Below, piece by piece: positions 7,854 through 17,448 of a stretch of 51,620 bases of DNA. Both the position numbers and the translations under genes were made by a program. The number at the start of each line of letters is the position of its first letter. The first letter of the stretch is position 1. Where the stretch lies: assembly GCA_902519075.1 (NCBI GenBank), contig CABYIO010000003.1, positions 1-51,620 on the forward strand. The letters are read 5' to 3'. Source of the DNA: an uncultured Bacteroidota bacterium (GTDB lineage Bacteria; Bacteroidota; Bacteroidia; Flavobacteriales; Flavobacteriaceae). The notes beneath the pieces were generated by a model. The model did no database searches. It had not been told where the DNA came from and saw only the letters and a program-made list of their open reading frames with translations.

Positions 7854-10800
7854 ATGAAGAAATCATTTTTAAACTTTTTTATCGCCTTTATAGTTGTTTG
7901 TGCAGGATTACAAGCACAGAACATTTCAGGCTTAGTTACTGATTCAGATGATGGCGAACCTTTATCTGGTGTAAATATTCTAGTTGAGGATAAAAACCAA
8001 GGAGCAGTTTCTGATTTTGATGGAAATTTTACCATCGAAAATTTTCAATCTGGATCGACCTTAGTTTTTAGCTATTTAGGATATAAAACATTAAACCTTA
8101 AAATTTCGTCCACTGATCTTCTAAATGATAATATTTTGATATCAATGGAAAAAGACCTAGCTGAACTTGATGAGGTAATTGTAATAGGATATGGTTCCCA
8201 AAAATTAAGTGATATCTCTGGTGCTGTTTCAACAGTTAATGCAGATGCTATTGAGGTGTCTTCACCAGTGAGAGTTGAAGATGCACTTCAAGGACAGGCA
8301 TCTGGAATAAATATCATTTCAAGTGGATCGCCAGGTTCAAAGCCAACAGTTTTGATTAGAGGTATTACTTCATATGCAGGAAATGACCCGTTAGTTGTAA
8401 TTGATGGTGTTTCCGCTACAATAGATGATTTAAATTCTCTTAACCCGAATGATGTAAAATCTGTCAATGTTTTAAAAGATGCTGCTATGGCATCTATTTA
8501 CGGTGTAAAAGGAGGAAGCGGCGTAATTGTTATAACTACAAAATCTGGAAAAAGAAATACTGAAACTTCTTTCTCTTTAAATACGTCTATTGGTAATCAG
8601 GAAGTTGTAAGAACAATTGATGTATTAAATGCCTATGAATATGCCGCTATTTTAAATGAGGCTAGCGCAAATGCTGGTGAAGGAATTGTATTTCCAAACA
8701 TTTCAGATTTTGGTGATGGAACTAATTGGCAAGATGAAGTTTTGATAGAAGCACCGATTGTTAATCATTCGATTACAGCATCAGGCGGTAGTGATAATAC
8801 TTCATATTATGTTTCTGCTGGTTATACAGGTCAAGATGGTGTTGTGGGCGGAGGTGAAAAATCATTTTTCAATAGAACAAACTTTACCACAAATATTAAT
8901 ACTGATTTGACTGATAAAACAAAACTTCTTTTAAACACAAATTATACTAATATTAAAGGCAAAAGTTTAGCTGAGAACGGTATAACAAGTGTTTTGTCAA
9001 ATGCTTTAAATTTTGATCCAACAGTGAGCCCATTTGAAAATGAATCCTTTGGAATTAGTGAAACTATTACTCAAGAAATTATTAACCCACTTGCTCAGAT
9101 TGATAATACTTATAATGAAAATAAGGTAAATAAAATTCAGGGTAAAATTGAATTACAACATGAGTTGATGAATAAATTCAATATTACTTCAAGATTTGGT
9201 TACACGTATGTTGACATTTACGGAAAGGCATTTATTCCTTTTCAATTCTATGGGGCTGGACATAATCAAACCAATGCAAATCCGGATCTATCACCAATAG
9301 TTGCGGTAGATAGTGAAGGAAATGTAACATCTACTCATAACAGAGTCACAGAAAGTCACACAAATTACTTTAACTATACATATGAACTTTATGGTAATTA
9401 TGATTTTACAATAAATGAAAATCATAATTTTCAAACAGTTGCTGGTTTTTCAATTGGTGAAAACAAGGGAAGTAATATTTCTGCTACAAATGAAGATATC
9501 CCCTTTAATTCTTGGGACTACGCTGATGTAAGTGCGGCAACAGGAAATGCAACACAACAAACATCTGGCTCTTGGCAATACGTTAGTAGAAATCTTTCTT
9601 ATTTTGCAAGAGTATTATACGATTTCAACGAAAAATACTATGCCTCTTTTACAGGAAGAATGGACGGTAGTACTTCTTTTGGTAAAAACAATAAATTTGG
9701 TTTTTTTCCATCCGCTTCGATCGGATGGGTGGTGTCAAAAGAGGAATTCTTTGAAGATATTCCTGTATTAGACTATCTTAAATTTAGAGCTAGTTATGGT
9801 ACTTTAGGTAATGATAATATTAGCCCTCAATTTTCTTTGATTTCAACATTTCCAAGTTATGTATTTAATGGATCAATTACACCTGGATCTAGTCTTGGAT
9901 CAATTCCTAATGATGATGTTTCTTGGGAGAATCAAGTTCAAATGAATGTTGGAATTGATACAAGGATTTTTAACGATAAAGTATCTTTTTCTGTAGATTA
10001 TTTTAAAAAGACAGTTGATGATTTATTGTTTAGTCCTAATCTTTCGCTATACCTTGGAACTCCTTCATTTCCAACAACAAACATTGGAAGTACTGAGAGT
10101 ACGGGTATTGACGCGACAATTTCGTTAAACTCATCTATTGGGGCCTTAGCAATATCGTCTAATTTAAACTTTACTACAGCCGAAAATAAAGTCGTTGCGA
10201 TTAATAATGGTGACAAATACATTTGGGGAGCTGGTTATGGAATTCCATACAGATCAATTGTCAGATTTGAAGAAGGATTTTCCCCAGGCTATTTCTTTGG
10301 ATATGTAACTGATGGAATTTTCCAAACCCAAGACGAAGTCAATAATCATGCTACTCAAAATGGTGCCGTTCCTGGTGATATCAGATTTGTTGATGTTAAC
10401 GGAGATGGAATTGTTAACGATAATGACAGAACCCAAATTGGAGACCCTTTTCCAGATTTTACAATTGGATGGAATTTAAATTTAGATTATAAGGCTTTTG
10501 ACCTTAACATATTTACATATGCATCAGTAGGAAATGATATTTATAGAGCATATGAAAGAAATTTAAATTATACTAATCGATTTTCATCAACACTAGCTAG
10601 ATGGACAGGTGCTGGGACAAGCTTTGATGAACCAAGAGTAACATTTGTTGACTCTAATAACAATAACAGAGCATCTAACAGATATATCGAAGATGGTAGC
10701 TATTTGAGAATTAAGAATATTCAGCTGGGTTATAAATTCCCAAATACTCTTATTGATGAATTGGGATTTGATGAAGTTAGAGCATATTTTCAGGTAAAGA

Positions 10801-10934
10801 ATGCTTTAACATTAACTGAATACTCTGGCTATGATCCAGAAATATCAGTTGGAGGAGTTCTAAACACAGGAATTGATTATGGAACATATCCACAGCCAAG
10901 AATTTGGTCAATGGGGTTAAACATTAAATTTTAA
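7854..10934 (+). CDS. susC: SusC/RagA-type TonB-dependent outer-membrane transporter
   Basis: The 1026-residue protein has a signal peptide (1-22, ending LQAQ), then a carboxypeptidase-regulatory-like domain (about 24-108, with VTDSDDGEPLSGVNI). A TonB-box-like VIVIGYGSQ stretch, a plug domain (about 115-225, with VLIRGI and DPLVVIDGV) and a large 22-strand barrel ending in a terminal Phe follow. SusC proteins import oligosaccharides across the outer membrane, powered by TonB, with the SusD partner acting as a lid. SusD starts 11 bases downstream, and GH16 and GH3 enzymes follow, so the likely cargo is a beta-1,3-glucan oligomer such as laminarin-derived. Length and order are normal for the family. 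Confidence 0.95.
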   Translation: MKKSFLNFFIAFIVVCAGLQAQNISGLVTDSDDGEPLSGVNILVEDKNQGAVSDFDGNFTIENFQSGSTLVFSYLGYKTLNLKISSTDLLNDNILISMEKDLAELDEVIVIGYGSQKLSDISGAVSTVNADAIEVSSPVRVEDALQGQASGINIISSGSPGSKPTVLIRGITSYAGNDPLVVIDGVSATIDDLNSLNPNDVKSVNVLKDAAMASIYGVKGGSGVIVITTKSGKRNTETSFSLNTSIGNQEVVRTIDVLNAYEYAAILNEASANAGEGIVFPNISDFGDGTNWQDEVLIEAPIVNHSITASGGSDNTSYYVSAGYTGQDGVVGGGEKSFFNRTNFTTNINTDLTDKTKLLLNTNYTNIKGKSLAENGITSVLSNALNFDPTVSPFENESFGISETITQEIINPLAQIDNTYNENKVNKIQGKIELQHELMNKFNITSRFGYTYVDIYGKAFIPFQFYGAGHNQTNANPDLSPIVAVDSEGNVTSTHNRVTESHTNYFNYTYELYGNYDFTINENHNFQTVAGFSIGENKGSNISATNEDIPFNSWDYADVSAATGNATQQTSGSWQYVSRNLSYFARVLYDFNEKYYASFTGRMDGSTSFGKNNKFGFFPSASIGWVVSKEEFFEDIPVLDYLKFRASYGTLGNDNISPQFSLISTFPSYVFNGSITPGSSLGSIPNDDVSWENQVQMNVGIDTRIFNDKVSFSVDYFKKTVDDLLFSPNLSLYLGTPSFPTTNIGSTESTGIDATISLNSSIGALAISSNLNFTTAENKVVAINNGDKYIWGAGYGIPYRSIVRFEEGFSPGYFFGYVTDGIFQTQDEVNNHATQNGAVPGDIRFVDVNGDGIVNDNDRTQIGDPFPDFTIGWNLNLDYKAFDLNIFTYASVGNDIYRAYERNLNYTNRFSSTLARWTGAGTSFDEPRVTFVDSNNNNRASNRYIEDGSYLRIKNIQLGYKFPNTLIDELGFDEVRAYFQVKNALTLTEYSGYDPEISVGGVLNTGIDYGTYPQPRIWSMGLNIKF

Positions 10935-10945
10935 AATAAAATAAT

Positions 10946-12409
10946 ATGAAAAATTTAAAAACAATATTATTAATAATTTTAGTTACTTCAGTTTTCAATA
11001 GATGTACTAATCATGTTGATTATGAAGCAATTGAAGGGTATCAAATAACAGCTGATGTTTATTTACAGCAGGAGTCAGATTATCATGCAGCTTTAGTTGG
11101 AACTTATGATCCACTACAATGGCTATTTTTCAATATTCAAATTGGTACTATCGCATCCGAAATTTCTCTATGTGGAGGTGAGAGTGCAACAGACTATATT
11201 GGTTTACAACAGATTGATAATATGACTCATTATCCAGAAAATGATGTTCTTACTAGAATCTGGCAGTGGCTTTACGAAGGTGTGAATCGAGCAAATTATA
11301 TGGAGGAGAATAAACCTAATATAGAATTTGATGGTAAGGAATCATTATATGGGGAAGTATATTTTTTAAGGGCTTACTATTACTTTCAATTAGTGAAGTT
11401 TTTTGGGGATGTTCCTTTATTCACTGAGTTTAGGTTAACAGCTGGTGATTCAGGAAATTTGGTACGCTCCCCAAAAGAGGAGGTTTATGCTCAGATTGAA
11501 TTAGATCTTCAAAATGCAATTGCAGTATTACCAAATTCACAATCAGAGGCTGGAAGGGTTAATAAATACACTGCTTATGCATTACTTGGAAAAGTTCTAT
11601 TATATCAAGATAAATTTACTGAAGCAGCATCAACATTTGATAATATTATAGGAGTATATTCATTATTAGGGGATTATGGAACTCAATTTTTAAGATTTGG
11701 AGAAAATGGCCCTGAATCTGTTTTTGAAATTCAATATACAAACACCTCAAATTGGTATGATTGGGGTTGTCCTCAGTGTAGTGAGGGAAATTATGGTATA
11801 ATTATGAATGGACCAAGAGGATGGAATGGACCTGAATATGCTCAAGGATGGAGCTTTAATGTGCCAACTGAAGACTTCTATAATTCATATCATCCTCAAG
11901 ATTTAAGAAGGGATGCAACAATACTAAATATTGAGGAATTTGCGACTGCAACTGGCGCTTCATACACTGAAGGGTATAATCATACAGGTTTTTTCAATAA
12001 TAAATATATTCCTCGTGCTGGTGAGTCAGGCGGACAGATTGAATTAAATTATTTAACCAATTATCGGATAATTAGATATGCTGATGTATTGTTAATGGCA
12101 GCAGAAGCATATAACAGAAGTGGAATAAATGATAATTTGGCATTAAGTTATCTTAATCAAGTAAGAATTCGAGCATTTGATGATGATGAATTTGAATTAA
12201 ATAATCTTTCTGGTGCTAATTTAACTAATGCAATTTGGGAAGAAAGAAAATTTGAATTAGCGATGGAAGGACACAGATTTTTTGATTTAGTTAGAACTAG
12301 TCAAGCTTCATCTGTGATTCCTGGTTTTATCCAAGGCAAACACGAAGTTTTTCCTATTCCTCAACAAGAAATTGATATTTCTGGATTAACTCAAAATCCA
12401 GGTTATTAA
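10946..12409 (+). CDS. susD: SusD/RagB-type surface glycan-binding lipoprotein
   Basis: The 487-residue protein has a signal sequence with a candidate lipobox Cys20 (VFNRC). TPR-like helices follow (RAYYYFQLVKFFGDVPLFTE around 137-156), and late motifs include RYADVLLMAAEAYNR and EERKFELAMEGHRFFDLVRT (about 431-450). These are hallmarks of SusD/RagB proteins, which cap the SusC barrel and bind glycan at the cell surface. It lies between susC and a glycan-binding-type lipoprotein with gaps of 11 and 21 bases, clearly one operon. Specificity for beta-1,3-glucan is inferred from the enzymes downstream. Confidence 0.94.
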   Translation: MKNLKTILLIILVTSVFNRCTNHVDYEAIEGYQITADVYLQQESDYHAALVGTYDPLQWLFFNIQIGTIASEISLCGGESATDYIGLQQIDNMTHYPENDVLTRIWQWLYEGVNRANYMEENKPNIEFDGKESLYGEVYFLRAYYYFQLVKFFGDVPLFTEFRLTAGDSGNLVRSPKEEVYAQIELDLQNAIAVLPNSQSEAGRVNKYTAYALLGKVLLYQDKFTEAASTFDNIIGVYSLLGDYGTQFLRFGENGPESVFEIQYTNTSNWYDWGCPQCSEGNYGIIMNGPRGWNGPEYAQGWSFNVPTEDFYNSYHPQDLRRDATILNIEEFATATGASYTEGYNHTGFFNNKYIPRAGESGGQIELNYLTNYRIIRYADVLLMAAEAYNRSGINDNLALSYLNQVRIRAFDDDEFELNNLSGANLTNAIWEERKFELAMEGHRFFDLVRTSQASSVIPGFIQGKHEVFPIPQQEIDISGLTQNPGY

Positions 12410-12430
12410 AAATAATAAAAGCTAAATACC

Positions 12431-13318
12431 ATGAAAAAAATAAAATTTTTAATTTTCACACTATCTATTTTACTTTTTAATAATTGTGAAAAAGAAAGTT
12501 ATGAGCTTGGAGATATAATAAATCCAACAGATTTAACAATATCAGCAGTAATACAAGGAGCTGATGAAAATAATCCTTATGGCGATGGTAGTGGATATGT
12601 AACATTTACAGCTAATGCTGCAGATGCTATCACTTATAAATTCATCCAAAACGGAGTTGATTATATGGAGCCAAGCGGTTTATTTACTACAAGATTTACT
12701 ACAACTGGTATTCATATTTATGATATTGATGTTATTGCTTCTGGAATAGCCGGAGAAATTACGAATGCATCAATATCAGTTGAGGTTCTTTACACATTTG
12801 AACCTCCTGCTGACTTAGTTGCCGACTTAACAACTGGTGGATGGAGAGTTATGGCTGAAGCGCCTGCTCATATGGGTGTTGGTCCAAATGATGATATGGC
12901 GCCTGATGGTGTGGCTACTTGGTGGAATGCCGGTCCATACGACAAATCAGATACTGCTATGTACGACGACAGAATGGTATTTTCATCTGATGGAATTATG
13001 GAATATCAGACGCAGGGAAGTATTTTCGGAAAAGCACCTCCACTTGAATCAGATTTTTCTGGCAATCAAGGATTAGGAGATCCAAATTCAGATGGTGAGC
13101 ATGCTTATTATCCAGCTGATAATTTTAATTCAAATTGGACTATTTCAGAAGATAACGGATACTTGATTTTAAATTTTACAGGAAATGGTTTTGCAGGATT
13201 CTATGTTGGAGGAAATCATTCTTACACGATTCTTTCTAGAACTTCAACTGAGATTTATCTAAAGACTATTGGATTTGATAATAACGGATGGTTTATTAAA
13301 ATTACTAACCAAGAATAA
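12431..13318 (+). CDS. Putative surface glycan-binding lipoprotein of the glucan locus
   Basis: The 295-residue protein is predicted to be a lipoprotein (lipobox Cys19, LFNNC). Residues about 30-125 form a PKD/Ig-like domain with an NPYGDGSG motif. A second region (about 130-295) is rich in Trp, Gly and Asp (WRVMAEAPAHMGVGP; WWNAGPYDKSD) and ends in beta-strands, as in carbohydrate-binding modules. Its position directly after susD is where SusE/SusF-like binding proteins are found. Its first domain is recognisably related to the N-terminal domain of the following GH16 enzyme. I assign glycan binding from context; no binding site is proven. It ends before a strong terminator, so it is the last gene of the susCD transcript. 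Confidence 0.75.
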   Translation: MKKIKFLIFTLSILLFNNCEKESYELGDIINPTDLTISAVIQGADENNPYGDGSGYVTFTANAADAITYKFIQNGVDYMEPSGLFTTRFTTTGIHIYDIDVIASGIAGEITNASISVEVLYTFEPPADLVADLTTGGWRVMAEAPAHMGVGPNDDMAPDGVATWWNAGPYDKSDTAMYDDRMVFSSDGIMEYQTQGSIFGKAPPLESDFSGNQGLGDPNSDGEHAYYPADNFNSNWTISEDNGYLILNFTGNGFAGFYVGGNHSYTILSRTSTEIYLKTIGFDNNGWFIKITNQE

Positions 13319-13339
13319 AAATAATTTACTATTAATTTA

Positions 13340-13376
13340 TAAGAGAGAAGGTCAATAAACTTCTCTCTTATTTTTT
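13340..13376 (+). terminator. Terminator separating susCD-binding-protein unit from GH16-GH3
   Basis: The 11-base stem TAAGAGAGAAG (13340-13350) pairs perfectly with CTTCTCTCTTA (13360-13370) across a 9-base loop, followed by TTTTTT (13371-13376). Read-through could still feed the enzyme genes. Confidence 0.85.
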
Positions 13377-13383
13377 ATATTTG
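13376..13383 (+). promoter_or_regulatory. -7 promoter box for the GH16-GH3 unit
   Basis: TATATTTG is a perfect TAnnTTTG box, starting on the last T of the preceding terminator and ending 19 bases before the GH16 ATG. No clear TTG is seen at -33. It implies that the two enzymes can be transcribed apart from susCD. Confidence 0.55.
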
Positions 13384-13402
13384 TCAAACTCTAACCATTA
13401 TC

Positions 13403-14503
13403 ATGAAAAATTATTTAAAAGTTGCAATTTTCTCAATGTTTTTTGTGATTGCATGTTCATCAGATGGAGCTGATAACTCTAATAATAATTCAAACGGCAA
13501 CTCTGAAGTTATAGTTCCTTCTAATTTAACTCTTGATATTAGTATTGTTGGTCAAAATGATTCAAATCCAAATGGTGATGGTTCAGGATCAATTATATGT
13601 ACTGCTACTGCAACTAATGCTGTAAATTACGAATTTAGATTCGGCGGCGGTGTTACTGAACAATCAACCAATGGTCAAACGGAATATTCATACATAACTG
13701 AAGGAACAAATTCATACACTGTGTACGTATATGCATATTCATCAACAGGTGATTATATAAGTACTTTTCAAACTTTTGATTTATTTGTAGCGGGTGAAGC
13801 ACCTGAAGCAACATGGGCTGAAGAGTTTAATTATAATGGTGCTGTTGATTCGAACACATGGACCCACGAAATTGGTAATGGTGAATGGGGTTGGGGTAAT
13901 GGTGAGTCCCAATATTATACCAGCAGTTTAAATAATGTTAAAGTTGAAGATGGGGTTTTAAAGATTACTGCTAAAAGAGAGGATATGGTAGGATATGAGT
14001 ATACTTCAGCGAGAATTATTTCAAAGGATAAATTTGAATTCCAATATGGTAGAGTTGATATAAAAGCTAAATTACCCACCGGAGTTGGCACCTGGCCAGC
14101 ATTATGGCTGCTCGGAGCAAACTTCAATGATGTTGGATGGCCCGCATGTGGAGAAATTGATATTATGGAACATTGGGGGCATGATCCGACAGTAATTGCA
14201 GGATCAATTCATACTCCAATGAGTCACGGAGATACTTGGACCCATGGTTATTCAAATGTTAATGATTACAATGAAGAATTTCACATCTATTCAATTGATT
14301 GGAATGAAAATAGAGTTCAATTTTTTGTTGATGATGTACTATATTACACATACTCACCTTCGCCACAAGACTCAAAAAATTGGCCATTTAATCAAGAAAT
14401 GTTCTTTATTTTAAATGTTGCAATGGGTGGTCATTGGTTTGATATAGATCCGGAATTTAGTGAGTCAACAATGGAAGTTGATTATATAAGAATTTATCAA
14501 TAA
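13403..14503 (+). CDS. GH16 endo-beta-1,3-glucanase (laminarinase-like) lipoprotein
   Basis: The 366-residue protein has a lipobox (VIAC, Cys18), an Asn/Ser linker, a PKD/Ig-like domain (about 40-130) and a GH16 catalytic domain (about 137-366). The active-site motif GEIDIMEHWGHD carries the nucleophile Glu251, Asp253 and acid/base Glu256. Trp-rich substrate-cleft segments (TWPALWLLG) and the closing VDYIRIYQ strand are typical of laminarinases (endo-1,3-beta-glucanases). The enzyme should sit on the cell surface or periplasmic face and cut laminarin into oligomers. It is followed after 5 bases by the GH3 gene. Other GH16 specificities (mixed-linkage glucan) are possible, but a GH16+GH3 pair most often means laminarin. 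Confidence 0.92.
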   Translation: MKNYLKVAIFSMFFVIACSSDGADNSNNNSNGNSEVIVPSNLTLDISIVGQNDSNPNGDGSGSIICTATATNAVNYEFRFGGGVTEQSTNGQTEYSYITEGTNSYTVYVYAYSSTGDYISTFQTFDLFVAGEAPEATWAEEFNYNGAVDSNTWTHEIGNGEWGWGNGESQYYTSSLNNVKVEDGVLKITAKREDMVGYEYTSARIISKDKFEFQYGRVDIKAKLPTGVGTWPALWLLGANFNDVGWPACGEIDIMEHWGHDPTVIAGSIHTPMSHGDTWTHGYSNVNDYNEEFHIYSIDWNENRVQFFVDDVLYYTYSPSPQDSKNWPFNQEMFFILNVAMGGHWFDIDPEFSESTMEVDYIRIYQ

Positions 14504-14508
14504 GAATT

Positions 14509-16770
14509 ATGAAAAAACATATTTACACAATTTTATTTTTATTATTTATAGTATCCTGTAAAGAATCAAGTGATTCCAAAAAAGAAAAATTTATAGAAAA
14601 TCTAATCTCTCAAATGACTCTTGCTGAAAAAGCTGGTCAAATGAATCAATATAATGGTTTTTGGGATGCCACTGGTCCGATGCCCGAGGGTGATTATCAA
14701 AAGAAAAGGTATAATGAACTAAAAAACGGCCAAGTTGGTTCTATGCTGAATGTTATCGGAGTTGATGAAATAAGAGCATTACAAAAAATTGCAGTTGAAG
14801 AAACAAGATTAGGAATTCCAATTATTTTCGGTCATGATGTAATTCATGGTTACAAAACAATGTTTCCAATTCCTTTGGCTGAGTCATCGAGTTGGGATTT
14901 AGACTTAATGGAACAGTCTGCTCGAATTGCTGCAACTGAGGCTAGTGCAGATGGTTTACATTGGACTTTTGCTCCAATGGTTGATATTTCGCGAGATGCC
15001 AGATGGGGAAGGGTAATGGAAGGAGCCGGTGAGGACCCATTTCTGGGAAGTTTAATTGCAAAGGCTAGAGTGAATGGCTTTCAAGGAAATAATTTGAGTG
15101 ATCAAAATACCATTGTAGCATGTGCTAAACATTTTGCTGGTTATGGATTTTCTGAGGCAGGAAGAGATTACAATACAACTGATTTCAATCATTATACACT
15201 TCACAATACAATAATGCCTCCTTTCAAAGCTGCTGTTGATGCTGGAGTAAGGACATTTATGAATTCCTTTAATACCCTAGATGAAATTCCAGCAACAGGA
15301 CACAAACACATACAGAGAGATATTTTAAAAGAAGATTGGTCTTTTGATGGGTTCATTGTTTCTGATTGGGGTTCGATTGATCAGATGATACCACATGGAT
15401 TTGCAAGGGATGGAGAACATGCTGCTGAGTTGGCTGTAATTGCTGGCTCCGATATGGATATGGAATCAAGTTTGTATGTTAGTAAACTGGTTGGTCTTGT
15501 AGAGTCTGGAAAAGTCAATGATGAATTACTAGATGATGCAGTCAGAAGAATATTAAGAGTAAAATATGAATTAGGCTTATTTGATGACCCTTATAAATAT
15601 TGTGATCAAGATAGATCAGACACTGAACTTGGATCAGATGAAAATATGGGTGTTGCGTTAGAGGCTGCAAAAAAATCAATTGTTCTATTAAAAAATGAGA
15701 GTGAGTTGTTACCCCTTAAAAAAAGAAATCAAACAGTTGCCATTATAGGGCAATTAGCTAATGATAAAAACAGTCCTCTTGGAAACTGGAGATCTCAGGT
15801 TGAATATAACTCTGCTGTTTCTGTGGTTGAGGGTATGAATAAATATAAAGGAAATAAAACTCTATATCAAAAAGGAGTTGATTTGTACTACGGAAAAACA
15901 AATTTTCATAATAGGGTTAAAATAAATTTTGATAATAAATCAGAGTTTGGTAAAGCTAAGCTTGCCGCGGCTTCATCAGATGTTGTCATTATGGTTCTAG
16001 GAGAAGAAGGACATCAATCGGGTGAAGGAAGAAGTAGGACTAATATTGGATTACCTGGCCTTCAAATGGAGCTTTTGCAAGAGATTCAAAAAGTAAATAA
16101 AAATATTGTTTTAGTAGTTATGAGCGGAAGACCTCTTGATTTAAGTTGGGAAGACCAAAATATCCCAGCTATAGTTCAAGCATGGCATTTAGGTTCAAAA
16201 TCGGGTGATGCAATTGCTCAAGTTTTATATGGCGACTACAACCCATCAGGAAAGTTAACCATGTCATTCCCTAGAAATGTTGGCCAAGTTCCTGTGTATT
16301 ATAATTTTAAAAATACTGGGAGACCTAGCACATCGATTGAGCAGGTGACAAACTCGGGTTATGCTGATGTTGAAAATAGCCCATTATATTCCTTCGGTTA
16401 TGGACTTAGTTACACTGAATTTAAATATTCAGATTTTGAAATAAGTTCTAGTACTATGACTAAGGATTCAAAAATAAACGCTTCTATAAGAGTTACAAAT
16501 ACTGGCAAATACAAAGGAGAAGAAGTTGTTCAATTATACCTAAGAGATATAGTCGGCAGTATTGCAAGACCAATGAAAGAATTGAAAGGTTTTGAGAAGA
16601 TTGAATTAAATCCTGGAGAAAGCAAGATAGTTAATTTTGAAATTGAAAATTCACTTTTAGAATTTTATTCTTATAATAATGTTTGGGAATCTGAATCTGG
16701 AAAGTTTCATGTTTTTATAGGAACAGACTCAAATGTAATAGATCACAAAGAATTTTATTTGACCGATTAA
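14509..16770 (+). CDS. GH3 beta-glucosidase lipoprotein
   Basis: The 753-residue, BglX-like protein has a lipobox (IVSC, Cys17), so it is probably periplasmic and membrane-anchored. The N-terminal TIM-barrel carries the GH3 signature with KHF (207-209) and the nucleophile Asp286 in GFIVSDWGS. The C-terminal alpha/beta sandwich contains GEEGHQSGEGRSR, where the acid/base usually lies, and a fibronectin-III-like domain ends the protein. It releases glucose from the non-reducing end of beta-linked oligosaccharides, here probably laminari-oligomers made by the GH16 enzyme. It starts 5 bases after the GH16 stop, so they are co-transcribed. Confidence 0.93.
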   Translation: MKKHIYTILFLLFIVSCKESSDSKKEKFIENLISQMTLAEKAGQMNQYNGFWDATGPMPEGDYQKKRYNELKNGQVGSMLNVIGVDEIRALQKIAVEETRLGIPIIFGHDVIHGYKTMFPIPLAESSSWDLDLMEQSARIAATEASADGLHWTFAPMVDISRDARWGRVMEGAGEDPFLGSLIAKARVNGFQGNNLSDQNTIVACAKHFAGYGFSEAGRDYNTTDFNHYTLHNTIMPPFKAAVDAGVRTFMNSFNTLDEIPATGHKHIQRDILKEDWSFDGFIVSDWGSIDQMIPHGFARDGEHAAELAVIAGSDMDMESSLYVSKLVGLVESGKVNDELLDDAVRRILRVKYELGLFDDPYKYCDQDRSDTELGSDENMGVALEAAKKSIVLLKNESELLPLKKRNQTVAIIGQLANDKNSPLGNWRSQVEYNSAVSVVEGMNKYKGNKTLYQKGVDLYYGKTNFHNRVKINFDNKSEFGKAKLAAASSDVVIMVLGEEGHQSGEGRSRTNIGLPGLQMELLQEIQKVNKNIVLVVMSGRPLDLSWEDQNIPAIVQAWHLGSKSGDAIAQVLYGDYNPSGKLTMSFPRNVGQVPVYYNFKNTGRPSTSIEQVTNSGYADVENSPLYSFGYGLSYTEFKYSDFEISSSTMTKDSKINASIRVTNTGKYKGEEVVQLYLRDIVGSIARPMKELKGFEKIELNPGESKIVNFEIENSLLEFYSYNNVWESESGKFHVFIGTDSNVIDHKEFYLTD

Positions 16771-16888
16771 TTATAAAATAAAAAGAATTTAGCAAAAGTG
16801 AGCTTAAAGTTTCGGTTTTAACTGTTACTAAAGTACTACACTATAGTCCAGAAATTAGTATACAGGCCATCACATTAGCCGGTGTGGC

Positions 16889-17383
16889 TCAAAATAGATT
16901 ACTAAAGTTATTCAAAAATAGATTGATATAAATTACAAGGAAAACTATCGAAATTAATGCTTTGGTAAATCCTGATACTATTAATCCAAGAAAAACTCCT
17001 GCAGCGGCTTTTAGGGATTTTTCAAAGTTTTTATTTAAAAATAATTCTCCAGCTATTGCACCTATTAAAGCACCAAATATAATTCCAAATGGGGGTAAAA
17101 ATAATCCGATTAAAGTCCCAACCGATGCTCCAACAATTCCAAACTTACTAGCTCCAAATTTTTTTGAAGTATAAATTGGAATTATATAATCCAGTATAAA
17201 TATTGTTAAAGCTATAATAAGTGTAAAAACAAGTAATTTGCAATCTACTTTGACAGTAGAAATATTACTAAAAACAAAGAGTCCTAACCATGAACTTAAA
17301 GGGCCAGGTAAAACAGGAATTACACTTCCGACAATTCCTGCTATCATAATTAAGAAAGACAATATTAGTAAAAAGATATCCAT
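16889..17383 (-). CDS. DUF456 small membrane protein
   Basis: The 164-residue protein is almost wholly hydrophobic, with about four to five membrane segments and a VGSVIPVLPGPLSSWLG motif near residues 19-35. It also has glycine-rich helices (GASVGTLIGLF, GALIGAIAGELF), all typical of DUF456 inner-membrane proteins. No biochemical role is established for the family. It is transcribed alone and faces the GH3 gene; the 118-base gap between their stops has only an imperfect inverted repeat at 16866-16888 and no clear terminator. Its upstream gap of 65 bases is shared divergently with the gene at 17449. Confidence 0.85.
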   Translation of the reverse strand: MDIFLLILSFLIMIAGIVGSVIPVLPGPLSSWLGLFVFSNISTVKVDCKLLVFTLIIALTIFILDYIIPIYTSKKFGASKFGIVGASVGTLIGLFLPPFGIIFGALIGAIAGELFLNKNFEKSLKAAAGVFLGLIVSGFTKALISIVFLVIYINLFLNNFSNLF

Positions 17384-17448
17384 ATTATATTTAAGATTAT
17401 TTTAAATAAAATCAATTAACTTTATTAAATTAATTAATAAAATCAATT

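Noticed and set aside
16866-16888. Imperfect GCCA-CAC / GTG-TGGC hairpin between GH3 and DUF456 genes
   Set aside because: It needs a bulge and has no T run on either strand, so I do not call it a terminator.
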